Assembly: GCF_000613125.1 (NCBI RefSeq)
Contig: NZ_HG964497.1
Span: 150,910 to 214,909 of the forward strand
Length of the DNA stretch: 64,000 nucleotides
Reading direction: 5' to 3'
Source: Bacillus sp. EB01
GTDB lineage: Bacteria > Bacillota > Bacilli > Bacillales > Cytobacillaceae
Shown: in pieces, positions 1-8,077 of the stretch
Layout of the letters: each line of letters begins with the position of its first letter
Numbering within the stretch: position 1 is the stretch's first letter
Made by a program: the position numbers and the translations under genes
Notes under the pieces: model-generated
Seen by the model: the letters and a program-made list of their open reading frames with translations, nothing else
The model's database searches: none
What the model was told of the DNA's origin: nothing

Positions 1-18
1 TTTCTGTTCCTTAGCCAT
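1..18 (-). CDS. CoA-transferase subunit B, N-terminal fragment
   Basis: Only the first six codons (Met-Ala-Lys-Glu-Gln-Lys) lie in the window; the gene continues past the left edge. The ATG overlaps the end of the subunit A gene (ATGGCTAA, eight shared bases), the tight coupling typical of the two subunits of a type I CoA-transferase. The identity is inferred from this position and overlap, not from domain sequence. Confidence 0.6.
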
Positions 19-706
19 TTACTGTCACCCTCCCTTCAGCCTGTTCTTGCAATAGTACCAAGCGATGTACATAAATACTTGGAGTGGCAACTGCCTCCGG
101 ATCGATTACGCCAACGTCTACAATTTCATCGACCTCAGCTATCGTAAGTCGTGCCGCTGTCGCCATAACCGGGTTGAAGTTCCGCTGTGTTTTTCGATAT
201 ACAAGATTTCCCCACCGGTCAGCACAATGTGCTTTTATAAAGGCATAGTCCCCTGTAATGGCTTGCTCAAGGACATGTACCTTCCCATTGAAATCCCGTG
301 TTTCTTTACCTTCCGCAAGTTCAGTGCCCACTGCTGTAGGTGTATAAAAAGCCGGAATACCAGCCCCGCCTGCCCGGATCCGTTCCGCCAATGTTCCTTG
401 CGGAGCGATCTCCAACTCAATGCTTCCCTTCTCGAGGCGTTGAATTAGGTCATCCGCGTGTGGACCGACTGGGAACGAACAAATGATTTTCCTTACCTGA
501 TTGTTGGAAATAAGTGCTGCAACACCATCACTTACAGCCCCTATATTATTGGATACAACCGTAAGGTCCTTTGCACCCTGCTCCACAAGTGCCGCGATAA
601 GATGTGACGGCAGCCCGCTGCCTCCAAATCCACCGACGAGGAGTGTAGCCCCATCCTTCATGTCAGCCACAGCTTTTGCTGCATTTTCGAACTTCTTTTG
701 GATCAT
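11..706 (-). CDS. 3-oxoacid CoA-transferase family, subunit A
   Basis: 231 residues, the usual length of the alpha subunit of two-subunit 3-oxoacid/acetate CoA-transferases (AtoD/ScoA/PcaI type). The N-terminal glycine-rich segment GGFGGSGLP (residues 25-33) is the family CoA-binding signature, followed by a Rossmann-like core. The enzyme moves CoA between a short acyl-CoA and an acid; the catalytic glutamate is on subunit B, whose start overlaps this stop. It starts with ATG after GGAGG and follows the MBL hydrolase by about 20 bases, so it is the late part of the operon that begins near 7.5 kb. The actual acid substrate cannot be read from the sequence. Confidence 0.9.
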   Translation of the reverse strand: MIQKKFENAAKAVADMKDGATLLVGGFGGSGLPSHLIAALVEQGAKDLTVVSNNIGAVSDGVAALISNNQVRKIICSFPVGPHADDLIQRLEKGSIELEIAPQGTLAERIRAGGAGIPAFYTPTAVGTELAEGKETRDFNGKVHVLEQAITGDYAFIKAHCADRWGNLVYRKTQRNFNPVMATAARLTIAEVDEIVDVGVIDPEAVATPSIYVHRLVLLQEQAEGRVTVNG

Positions 707-725
707 TCAGTTTTTCCTCCCTTCA

Positions 726-1670
726 TTATTGATGAATGTGACGAAGTTCTTCTTTGTAGCCGTTTATTGTTACAAAAAAAGCACATGGCAGGAATCTTGG
801 ATCACCTCTATAGCCAAGTTCTTCGGCAATTGAGCCAAAAGGCCCGTAAAGTTCATGATGATGCTCTTTTGTCACCCCACTGGCCAAATGCTGTTTAAGA
901 ATGGCAGCCAACTTTCCTTCCATATTAAGGCTTGACTGGAGGGCTGCCACTACCTGTTCACCCTTAATCTGGGCGCTTTGGATCTCACCATGACGATTTC
1001 GGAAAGGGTGTCCTAGATACAATTGTCTTGGGCGGACCTCTTCCAATAGCCGATGTAAACTTCTTCGATATAACGTTGGATTCTCAATCGTTGGCAAGCC
1101 GCTGGCACCGCCATACATTTGAACTGCATCGGCTGCGAAAGCTATCCCGTCAAGTAAAAAGGTAACGGAACCTATTGAATGGCCTGGAGTTTCGATCACT
1201 TTGACAGAAATGTCACCGCCAAGACTTACGGTATCACCTTCGACAACTTCCAGTGCAGGTTCGATAGTACCTCCGATATCCGAAGTCAGCATCCTGATAT
1301 GCTTTTCCTGAATAATCGGGTCTATGATGTATCTTCCTTGAAGTGCTTGGTAATCAACGATATGTTCGTTTATGTCCCGCAAGAGTCGTGCTTCTTTTTT
1401 GGGAATGACCACTTTTGCTCGTCGCCCAGTTTTTTCCCATACTGCAAAAGCCCCACCCAGATGATCTACATGGCCATGTGTGAGCAATATCCAGCTAATG
1501 TCTTCTATTTTTATTCCGTGTTCAGCCAAGGCTGGTTCGATATCTTGTTCAGCAGAGGCATTTACTCCAGCGTCGATAAGTGCTGGTTCCGGTGAGTCCA
1601 CATAATAAGCAAATGCTGAAATTGGGCCAAATTTACATTCTATTGGTATCACCCGTACAGAGCTGCTCAA
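726..1670 (-). CDS. MBL-fold metallo-hydrolase
   Basis: About 314 residues of the metallo-beta-lactamase fold. The zinc motif THGHVDHLGG lies near residue 65 and a later ETPGHSIGS segment carries a further ligand histidine; an aspartate (FAADAV) and a C-terminal GHPF complete the usual metal set. A GTG three codons upstream overlaps AGGAGG itself, so the TTG at 1670, eight bases after that site, is the better start. It sits between the CocE-type hydrolase and the CoA-transferase and probably cleaves a thioester or lactone of the same pathway. The substrate is unknown; glyoxalase II-type or lactonase activity are both possible. Confidence 0.85.
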   Translation of the reverse strand: MSSSVRVIPIECKFGPISAFAYYVDSPEPALIDAGVNASAEQDIEPALAEHGIKIEDISWILLTHGHVDHLGGAFAVWEKTGRRAKVVIPKKEARLLRDINEHIVDYQALQGRYIIDPIIQEKHIRMLTSDIGGTIEPALEVVEGDTVSLGGDISVKVIETPGHSIGSVTFLLDGIAFAADAVQMYGGASGLPTIENPTLYRRSLHRLLEEVRPRQLYLGHPFRNRHGEIQSAQIKGEQVVAALQSSLNMEGKLAAILKQHLASGVTKEHHHELYGPFGSIAEELGYRGDPRFLPCAFFVTINGYKEELRHIHQ

Positions 1671-1714
1671 GTCCTTCACCTCCTAGTTGGATTGGGTAGT
1701 TGCTGAAGAATTCT

Positions 1715-3412
1715 TTATTTTTTTGTAATATCGAACTCTTTCGGAACTACTGGCAAAACTAATCGTGAAGGATGTTCTGCATCGCGATAAATTTTATGAG
1801 TTGTCGCCCGGCCACTCGGCAAGTGATAGCTATCAGGCGGCAGCAATTTGGCTTCATCCCCATCAATTGCTTCGTTACAAGCAAGTTCCAACTCAATGCG
1901 ATGCCCTGTTTTAATTAAGAAGGAGAACGGATAAAGTCTTATCGCGTATTCCAGGATCTCCCCCGGTGATACCGGAACCGACCGTGTATGTGGATGCCAA
2001 GGTTCCCCTGGTTTTGACCTTTCTTCATCCAATTCACGATGGGATGCTTTTAAGTAACCCGAAGTCATTAGAGTGCGTTTTCCGCCCGGGTCTACATCGT
2101 AAAGCTTTGCAATCAGGTTTGTGTCATCCGTATCGATTTCGACGTATATATGCAGCGCACCTGTCCCAGTCATTTCAACATCTTCTTGAAACTTATCGCT
2201 GGTCCATTTCACCGATTCCGATTTTGTTGTAACGGTAAATGGAGCCTGGTAAAAGCCATCCGGATGAGCATATTGGGACGATAAAGGCTCAGGCTTGCCA
2301 CTAATTTTATGGCGTGGGCGTAAGTAGAAATTTTTATGTTCTATAGAAAGCAATGGCCAATGATCCTCTTTACGCCATTTATGTGAACCTTCTACAGAAA
2401 ATTGAACTGTTGGTTCATCCATGATACCTGTGTCAATGCCTTTTAACCAGTAATCGTACCAGCGGAACATTTCGTCATGGCATTCATGAAATGGACGTTC
2501 GAGCATGGGCGGCAACGCCTGGATTTCAAGCTTTTTCACACCTTTTACGCGGTGGTAACACTCAATCGTTGTTTCAACATTCCAACCGCGTCCCCATTTC
2601 GCCTGGAAGTAGACCGGAATATCTACTTTATCGGCTAAGGCCATAGCAGAATTTTCTTGCCAGAATGGTCCATCAAGCGGATTTAAAAGGTAATCTATCC
2701 ATAATTCGTGACGGTCCTGGTAATGCAGAAGGTGAACAAAGTCGGACCAGTGCGCGATATCGGGGTCATTTAGGCGCTCCCTGGTTTTCTCCTGAAGTTC
2801 TTCAGGAGAATATATCCTTGAACTTTTACTAGCGACGTTATTGAACGCATTTCCGCTATCGCCTCCACGGCCTTCGCGGGACGCGCGGGGCATTAACCAC
2901 ATGATCCCGCCATGATAGCAGAGCTCGTAAAGGTCATAATGGCCGCCATTCACAAAAATGGCTTTCAGATGTGGCGGTTTTTCTGCTGCTCCAAGAATTT
3001 GCACCGTAGCAAAATAGGAAATACCAATCATCCCAATATTTCCATCGCACCACTCCTGTTCAGCCATCCATTCAACGATGTCATTTATATCTTTTCCATC
3101 GCCATGCCCGCCTGAATTGTAGTTTCCGCACATTTCACCCTCTGAGTGGCCTGTTCCACGAACGTCTGCGATTATATGTGCATAGCCATGCTCGACAACC
3201 GCGCGAATGTCACCGGCCTCGATTGCCCCATTCCATAGATGGCTTGGCCGTGCTTGCGGGGGTAATGTCAGTGCCTGCGCCTGGAGTTCTTTTCCATACG
3301 GACTTAAAGCAAGTAACGCCGGCACTTTCCCAGCGCCGTCCGGCAGGTAAATATCAGCAGCGATATGAACCCCATCCCGCATCGGAATCCGAACGTCTTT
3401 TATGATTCTCAT
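1715..3412 (-). CDS. CocE/NonD-family serine hydrolase
   Basis: 565 residues, matching the CocE/X-Pro dipeptidyl-peptidase S15-like hydrolases. An alpha/beta-hydrolase core at about residues 10-300 has the nucleophile elbow GISYFA (Ser132) and the oxyanion-side DVRGTGHSEG segment near residue 83. A C-terminal jelly-roll domain follows (from about 345 to the end, with TGTGALHIYVEIDTDDT). There is no signal peptide, so it is probably cytoplasmic. Family members hydrolyse esters or amides such as cocaine, glutaryl-acylase substrates and dipeptides. In this operon it would act on an ester or amide intermediate. It starts with ATG after an AGGAG ten bases upstream. Confidence 0.88.
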   Translation of the reverse strand: MRIIKDVRIPMRDGVHIAADIYLPDGAGKVPALLALSPYGKELQAQALTLPPQARPSHLWNGAIEAGDIRAVVEHGYAHIIADVRGTGHSEGEMCGNYNSGGHGDGKDINDIVEWMAEQEWCDGNIGMIGISYFATVQILGAAEKPPHLKAIFVNGGHYDLYELCYHGGIMWLMPRASREGRGGDSGNAFNNVASKSSRIYSPEELQEKTRERLNDPDIAHWSDFVHLLHYQDRHELWIDYLLNPLDGPFWQENSAMALADKVDIPVYFQAKWGRGWNVETTIECYHRVKGVKKLEIQALPPMLERPFHECHDEMFRWYDYWLKGIDTGIMDEPTVQFSVEGSHKWRKEDHWPLLSIEHKNFYLRPRHKISGKPEPLSSQYAHPDGFYQAPFTVTTKSESVKWTSDKFQEDVEMTGTGALHIYVEIDTDDTNLIAKLYDVDPGGKRTLMTSGYLKASHRELDEERSKPGEPWHPHTRSVPVSPGEILEYAIRLYPFSFLIKTGHRIELELACNEAIDGDEAKLLPPDSYHLPSGRATTHKIYRDAEHPSRLVLPVVPKEFDITKK

Positions 3413-3505
3413 TACATTCCGCTCCTGTTCTCAGCCCTAGTAAAAAGGTTTCGGCTGTCAAAGATACAATAAATTAAAATGGAATTCTGGAAATCTTATA
3501 AGTTA

Positions 3506-3600
3506 CTATGTTACCTTTTTCTTCATGCCTGGGTTTGGTTGGGCACATAGAAACGTTCTATGTTACCTTCAGTTTCATCCGGGGCTCTGTTAGGCAGATA
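3506..3600. repeat. imperfect direct repeat pair, 52-bp period
   Basis: Two copies of a roughly 43-bp segment start at 3506 and 3558. Both begin CTATGTTACCTT and share TTCAT, GTTxGGCA and ATA blocks. They lie in the 240-bp gap between the DUF35 gene and the CocE-type gene, inside the transcribed operon. No protein-coding sense was found. Confidence 0.6.
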
Positions 3601-3606
3601 AATTTT

Positions 3607-3662
3607 CTCACTACTCACTACTCACTACTCACTACTCACTACTCACTACTCACTACTCACTA
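3607..3662. repeat. 7-bp tandem repeat (CTCACTA, 8 copies)
   Basis: Eight perfect head-to-tail copies of CTCACTA, followed by one degenerate copy (CTTACAA). On the minus strand the unit reads TAGTGAG. The array encodes the last residues and the stop codon of the DUF35 gene and continues downstream. The unit length is not divisible by three and the array holds TAG or TGA in all three frames, so any change in copy number still ends translation here. Confidence 0.95.
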
Positions 3663-4072
3663 CTTACAACAGGCGTAAAGCAAGGAATGTAAGGTCCGGG
3701 CTGTTCCTGATCCCCGCTTTGTTTGAAGACTACTTTGACCCTTTGATCAATATGGATTTTATCCAAATCACAATCTACGATATTGGTCATCATTTTCAGG
3801 CCTTCATCCAAAGTTACAAATGCAATGGCATATGGCGTGCCCCGGCGCATGACGCTGTATGTGTAAATACTTCCGGTACCACACGCTTCAATCCACTCTG
3901 TCTTATCACTCATGCAATTCGGGCAAAGGATACGTGGGTAATAATGATATTCGCCGCATTCAGAGCATTTTTTTAGAAGCAGCCTGCCATCTGCCGCTGC
4001 ATCCCAATACTCTCTGTTCTCGGGATGGATTTCTGGAATTGGCATTGTTCTGGTTTGGTACATTGTTCCCAT
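3653..4072 (-). CDS. Zn-ribbon/OB-fold DUF35 protein, thiolase partner
   Basis: 139 residues of the DUF35 family: a helical N-terminus, a rubredoxin-like zinc ribbon with Cys36, Cys39, Cys50 and Cys53 (CSEC...CPNC), then an OB-fold with the usual GTGSIYTYSVM strand. DUF35 proteins bind SCP2-thiolase-like or dehydratase partners and present acyl-CoA to them. The gene directly follows such a thiolase (six-base gap, ribosome site inside the thiolase end), so the two very likely form a complex. The last residues and stop are encoded by the 7-bp tandem array, so the extreme C-terminus (VVSSE) is probably not functionally constrained. Confidence 0.9.
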   Translation of the reverse strand: MGTMYQTRTMPIPEIHPENREYWDAAADGRLLLKKCSECGEYHYYPRILCPNCMSDKTEWIEACGTGSIYTYSVMRRGTPYAIAFVTLDEGLKMMTNIVDCDLDKIHIDQRVKVVFKQSGDQEQPGPYIPCFTPVVSSE

Positions 4073-4077
4073 GAAAT

Positions 4078-5241
4078 CTACACCCTTTCCATAATCAGCG
4101 TTGCACTTCCATGGCGGGTGGCAAGCCCGCCGCCGGTACCGTGTGCCAGCGCAATATCACAATTATTCACTTGAACCTGTGGGTTTGCTTCCCCCCTAAG
4201 CTGTCTGACCGCCTCAATCACTTTGACAATTCCGCCTCTGCTTGCTGGATGGTTGTTATTCAGTCCTCCACCATCTGTATTGATAGGAAGCTTCCCAACT
4301 CCTGAAATCAAGTTCCCATCGGCAACAAACCTTCCACCTTCACCCTTTTTACAAAAGCCAAGGTCTTCAAGCTGCATTAATACTGTAATCGTGAAGCTAT
4401 CATATACGGATGCATACTTGATGTCTTCCGGAGTCACACCTGCCTCATCAAATGCCTTCGGTCCGGACCAGACCGCTCCTGTATACGTCAGGTCTGTCTT
4501 GCCATTCAAAAGTCCTTTCGGAGATTCCCCGATGCCGATTACCCGTACCAGTGGGCGTTTCAGGCTTTTGGCAATCTCTGGCCTTACCACAACCAACGCT
4601 CCGCCGCCGTCACTTACTACACAGCAATCCAATTTATGTAAGGGATCTGCAATCATTGGGGAAGCCAGCACATCTTCAACAGTCACGACTTCACGCAGCA
4701 TTGCATTCGGGTTGTATTGTGCATGATGTGATGCCGCTACTTTAACCCATGCCAATTGTTCGCTCGTTGTCCCATATTCATGCATATGGCGCATTGCTGC
4801 CATCGCGTACTCATTGACTGCAGTTGGCCCATATGGGAGCTCGAACGGAGAATCAGGAACATTGGCTCCGACCATTTTTTGTTTTACACCGTTCCTCCCC
4901 TGCGACCGAGGCCGACCTGCCATTGTAATTAACGCAACATTACATTTCCCAGCAGCGATCGCCTGTGCAGCATGGGATACATGCGCTATATACGACGAAC
5001 CACCAATATCCGTGCCATCCACATGCCGCACATTCAAGCCTAGGTAATCAACCATGGATAGAACTCCGCCTGGCGCATCACCTGCGCAAAAATATCCATC
5101 TACATCCGCAAACGATAGTCCCGCGTCTTCCAGTGCTCCTTTCGAACACTCAGCATGTAAAGCGGCTACGGATTTATCCGGAGCTTTTCGTGTTGGATGC
5201 TCGAACGCGCCTGCAATATAAGCCAATCCTTTACTACTCAT
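4078..5241 (-). CDS. thiolase-fold protein, SCP-x/Ltp2-like
   Basis: 387 residues of the thiolase superfamily (SCP2-thiolase-like branch). The two halves are visible: an N-terminal domain with ALHAECSKGALEDAGLSFADVD, and a C-terminal domain with NNNHPASRGG and AHGTGGGLATRHG. Where a thiolase has its nucleophilic cysteine, this protein reads GGSSYIAH (residues 80-87), and the usual C-terminal CxG motif is AHGTGGG. It may therefore not do classical Claisen cleavage. In actinobacteria, Ltp2-type proteins with a DUF35 partner act as retro-aldolases, which is a plausible model here. ATG start after GGGGGCAGGG. Confidence 0.85.
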   Translation of the reverse strand: MSSKGLAYIAGAFEHPTRKAPDKSVAALHAECSKGALEDAGLSFADVDGYFCAGDAPGGVLSMVDYLGLNVRHVDGTDIGGSSYIAHVSHAAQAIAAGKCNVALITMAGRPRSQGRNGVKQKMVGANVPDSPFELPYGPTAVNEYAMAAMRHMHEYGTTSEQLAWVKVAASHHAQYNPNAMLREVVTVEDVLASPMIADPLHKLDCCVVSDGGGALVVVRPEIAKSLKRPLVRVIGIGESPKGLLNGKTDLTYTGAVWSGPKAFDEAGVTPEDIKYASVYDSFTITVLMQLEDLGFCKKGEGGRFVADGNLISGVGKLPINTDGGGLNNNHPASRGGIVKVIEAVRQLRGEANPQVQVNNCDIALAHGTGGGLATRHGSATLIMERV

Positions 5242-5295
5242 TATCCCTGCCCCCTCTTCTCCTTCGCTTCCTTAGTGAACTCTCATGAACTCAGA

Positions 5296-6297
5296 TCAGC
5301 GATTCTCTTGAGAAATAAGGACTCTCGGTGAGGTATTTACTTGCGGTTCTTGCATCGTCAAGAATTTGGCAGGATTGTGTACTAAAAGCTGTTCAAAAAC
5401 TGCCTCAGCTACACCGGCTTTACGGAGATCCGGCAAAAATTCTTCAAACAAGTAGTTTACAGAATGCCCTTTCAATCCCGGCCAGCCCAGTGCACAGCAG
5501 TTCGCATCAGCTGAGATTAGTGCTCGGTCAACATACCCTTTACCAAGGAAACGGAGGAAATGTTCAACTCGATCCTGGCGTGGACGCGACCAATACGGTG
5601 CCCCCTCCATTTCACTGTCATAGCCGATAGTATCGAAGCCTACCCATGCCCCCTGTTCAGCAATTAAATCATCTCGTTTTTCATCCAAATAACCGCCATC
5701 ATCTGCATGCCCCATCAGTACGCGGTCAAGAGGCAGCCCCTCTTCATTGAAAATCGAGATTGCTGTTTCAGCATCCACGCATAAATGAGTAATAATCGGT
5801 ACTCCTGTTTTTATAGATGCACACGCAGCGGCACGGTAAATGCGTTTATCAAGCTCGCTTAGTTTCCCGCCGCGGCTGACACCAACCTTGATTGCACCAG
5901 CCTTAGCTCCAGTACCGTCAATGCCAACAGTAATTTCATGAATAAATAGATCGGTTAGATATTCGACTGGTTTGTTACGGAAATATGGCAGGGCCGAGTC
6001 ACCGGCGACAAAGCCTGTAACGGCGACAATGTGGACTCCGGTCCTGCGTGATAGAACCTGGAAGTACTCGACATCCCTCCCATTTCCTATACCTGTGCAG
6101 TCAACAAACGTCTTTCCACCGTGTTCACGGAAGCGGCGCAGCTTTTCAATTGTCACTTCAAATGCTTCTTCGGGTTTTTTCCACCATTGCGTATCCAAAT
6201 CACAGCCTGGCAGGCCAAAGCCAATATGCTCATGAACTGCGATAATCCCTAAATCCTCCACCGGCACTGGGCCTAGAACTGTATTTACCTTACCCAT
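5296..6297 (-). CDS. phosphotriesterase-family metal-dependent hydrolase
   Basis: 333 residues of the PTE amidohydrolase family, a TIM barrel with a binuclear metal site. The full ligand set is visible: His22 and His24 in VHEH, Lys137 in GAIKVGVS (the carbamylated lysine), His171 in IITHLC, His197 in MGHADD and Asp264 in ISADANC. Most bacterial members with natural substrates are lactonases, though phosphotriesters and other esters are also hydrolysed. It lies 22 bases downstream of a degenerate paralogue. In this operon a lactone-opening step would fit with thiolase and CoA-transferase steps; that is inference. Confidence 0.9.
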   Translation of the reverse strand: MGKVNTVLGPVPVEDLGIIAVHEHIGFGLPGCDLDTQWWKKPEEAFEVTIEKLRRFREHGGKTFVDCTGIGNGRDVEYFQVLSRRTGVHIVAVTGFVAGDSALPYFRNKPVEYLTDLFIHEITVGIDGTGAKAGAIKVGVSRGGKLSELDKRIYRAAACASIKTGVPIITHLCVDAETAISIFNEEGLPLDRVLMGHADDGGYLDEKRDDLIAEQGAWVGFDTIGYDSEMEGAPYWSRPRQDRVEHFLRFLGKGYVDRALISADANCCALGWPGLKGHSVNYLFEEFLPDLRKAGVAEAVFEQLLVHNPAKFLTMQEPQVNTSPRVLISQENR

Positions 6298-6319
6298 ATA
6301 GTCTTCTCACTCCTCAACT

Positions 6320-7360
6320 TTAATTTCTGTTTGCAGCAGCAACAGTTTCTTTTTCAGAAGCTGCAGAATTCGCAACGTTAAGAACACGTTGGGGACTGTC
6401 TTCCAAAATGGTACGAATTTGTTCGTTGGTCACACCGGCTTTCTTGAGCTTCGGAATAAACGATGTCAGCAGGTAATCAAAGCCTATCTCCTTTGCTTCA
6501 TGTCCTTTTGCTACACCTACTGCATTGGTAGAGAGAAGCAGTTGCTCGCCAAAACCTTCTTCCAGCAATTCCATAATAAGCTGGACACGCTGTTCATCGT
6601 TCACGTAGCCTTCGCCGTTGGACCAGCCAACATGGTCCAATGCCACATAAGCCCCGCGGCGAGCAACAGCAAATGCCTCTTTTCGTTCAACCGCGTCAAG
6701 GCGATCCAGCCCGCCAACAATGACTTTTTCAGGCTTAATTCCTTCGCCCAATAAAATTTCCAGGTCATTGATTGCATCTTTACCATATTGAACTGATACT
6801 GCTAATCCTGTAGCCAGCGCAGCTTGGGCAGATCCTCTGAATAAATTGATTTCCTTTTCAGTAATTCCGCTCTTACTTGCGATCGAAGTTACTAAACCTG
6901 CTAGCCCTGATCGTTCAATTCTCGGCACTACTATTCCTTCAGTCACTTCTTTTTCGAACAAAGCTGCAAACTGTTCAGCAGACCATGGAGTTGGCGGATT
7001 TTTTTGCGGAGTTACAAAATATCCGCTTAGCATTGGTTCCGGCCCTAAACCAGTCGAAGCTACAATATGCACACCGGTTGTTTTAGAAAGAGTTTCATAG
7101 AGTTTTACATCCCGCCCGTGGAACATGCCGGTCCGGTCGACAATTGTCTTACCCCCAGCCCTGCGAAAATCAAATAGCTTCCTCTTCAAAATCTCGAAGA
7201 TTTCACTTTTGTCCATGTTAATTTCCGGCGCATACTCAGCTCCAGGCATTACCGAAAGAAGTGACTCATGAATAAGCACAACTCCTAGATCTTGAGCCGG
7301 CACTGGGCCAAGGACTGTTCTGATATAGCCTGACTTTGTTTCTTCTAAACTATGTACCAT
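6320..7360 (-). CDS. phosphotriesterase-family paralogue without metal ligands
   Basis: 346 residues, clearly homologous along its length to the downstream PTE protein (shared TVLGPVPxxDLG start, GGKTxVDxTGxxxGRDV and C-terminal AGV blocks). The metal ligands are replaced: HEH is HES (His31, Ser33), the bridging lysine aligns with Thr158, and the two later histidines align with Gln191 and Gly217. The final aspartate is Asn279. The fold is intact, there is no frameshift, and the ribosome site is strong (AGGAGGTC), so it looks like a maintained pseudoenzyme, perhaps a partner or binding protein of the active paralogue. It is the first gene of the operon. Confidence 0.85.
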   Translation of the reverse strand: MVHSLEETKSGYIRTVLGPVPAQDLGVVLIHESLLSVMPGAEYAPEINMDKSEIFEILKRKLFDFRRAGGKTIVDRTGMFHGRDVKLYETLSKTTGVHIVASTGLGPEPMLSGYFVTPQKNPPTPWSAEQFAALFEKEVTEGIVVPRIERSGLAGLVTSIASKSGITEKEINLFRGSAQAALATGLAVSVQYGKDAINDLEILLGEGIKPEKVIVGGLDRLDAVERKEAFAVARRGAYVALDHVGWSNGEGYVNDEQRVQLIMELLEEGFGEQLLLSTNAVGVAKGHEAKEIGFDYLLTSFIPKLKKAGVTNEQIRTILEDSPQRVLNVANSAASEKETVAAANRN

Positions 7361-7420
7361 ATAAATGACCTCCTATCATTTAGTTCTTTTTTAAGTGGAG
7401 CGATGTCTCGGCAGACTTTC

Positions 7421-7459
7421 TATAAAAAGACCCCACACGTTAAAAAAGTGAGGGGTCTT
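7421..7459 (-). promoter_or_regulatory. leader hairpin with T-run (attenuator candidate)
   Basis: On the minus strand a 12-bp stem (AAGACCCC paired with GGGGTCTT plus inner pairs, one mismatch) with an A/T loop is followed by TTTTAT. It lies between the likely promoter near 7560 and the first gene start at 7360, so it would end transcription before the operon unless antiterminated. I see no T-box or known riboswitch signature before it. Confidence 0.55.
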
Positions 7460-7557
7460 AAACTGCCTACCCTTCAGAATGCCACTTTTTATTGCGTAAT
7501 CGCTTTCTTATTAGGTTTTACAGTGATGTAAAATTAGCTGTTATGTTATAAATGCAT

Positions 7558-7584
7558 ATTATAATATTGTTATACCAAAGTCAA
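7558..7584 (-). promoter_or_regulatory. possible sigma-A promoter of the PTE/thiolase operon
   Basis: Minus strand TTGACT, 15 bp, TATAAT (or TAATAT with 17-bp spacing). It would give a leader of about 180 bases containing the attenuator-like hairpin. The rest of 7361-8075 holds two terminators and no gene. Confidence 0.45.
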
Positions 7585-7841
7585 ACACTTTTCTGTATCT
7601 TCTGAATAGACAGATAACGAAACTGTTTTTTTAAGAAAAATGTTTTTTAACCTTACTTTGGAAAGAAAAAAATAAAATGGCGAAGGTTTCTATAACGTTT
7701 TTAACACTTTCTTTTCGATTGTTTGCTATTTTAAAAAAGTGAAATTTTATTTATTTTTTTACAAACTGGAACTGTGGATGGCTTATATATAAAATGCAGA
7801 TTTGTCCTTCATTCCTTCAATTGTACATGTTCCAAAAATAT

Positions 7842-7872
7842 AAAAAGAGCTGCCCAAAAATGTGAGCAGCTC
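7842..7872 (-). terminator. intrinsic terminator
   Basis: Minus strand GAGCTGC stem with GCAGCTC and an 11-base loop, followed by TTTTT. It lies about 200 bases beyond the symporter stop and upstream of the operon promoter, insulating the two units. Confidence 0.8.
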
Positions 7873-8034
7873 CAAAGATGTATATTCATTTGATGATGAT
7901 ATGGCCAAAGATTGCTCTCGCCAAACCTTGTTGAAAAAATGCATTTTAATTTGTTCAGTATTGAACTTTCTGGTTCCATCATAAATCCCGAAATTTAAAT
8001 AATCAAGTTTTTTCTGCCTTGTTTAGCTCAAAAT

Positions 8035-8077
8035 AAATGGAAGGGTGTAAACCTAATAAGTCAACACCCTTCCATTT
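8035..8077 (-). terminator. hairpin at the 3' end of the symporter gene
   Basis: A perfect 14-bp inverted repeat (AAATGGAAGGGTGT with ACACCCTTCCATTT) overlaps the symporter stop codon. The T-tract after it is interrupted (ATTTATTTT), so termination may be partial; a second terminator follows at 7842. Confidence 0.7.

Noticed and set aside
3607-3669. Tandem repeat considered as a CRISPR-like or phase-variation switch
   Set aside because: The unit is 7 bp without spacers, so it is not CRISPR. Every frame stops inside the array, so copy-number changes cannot switch the gene off.
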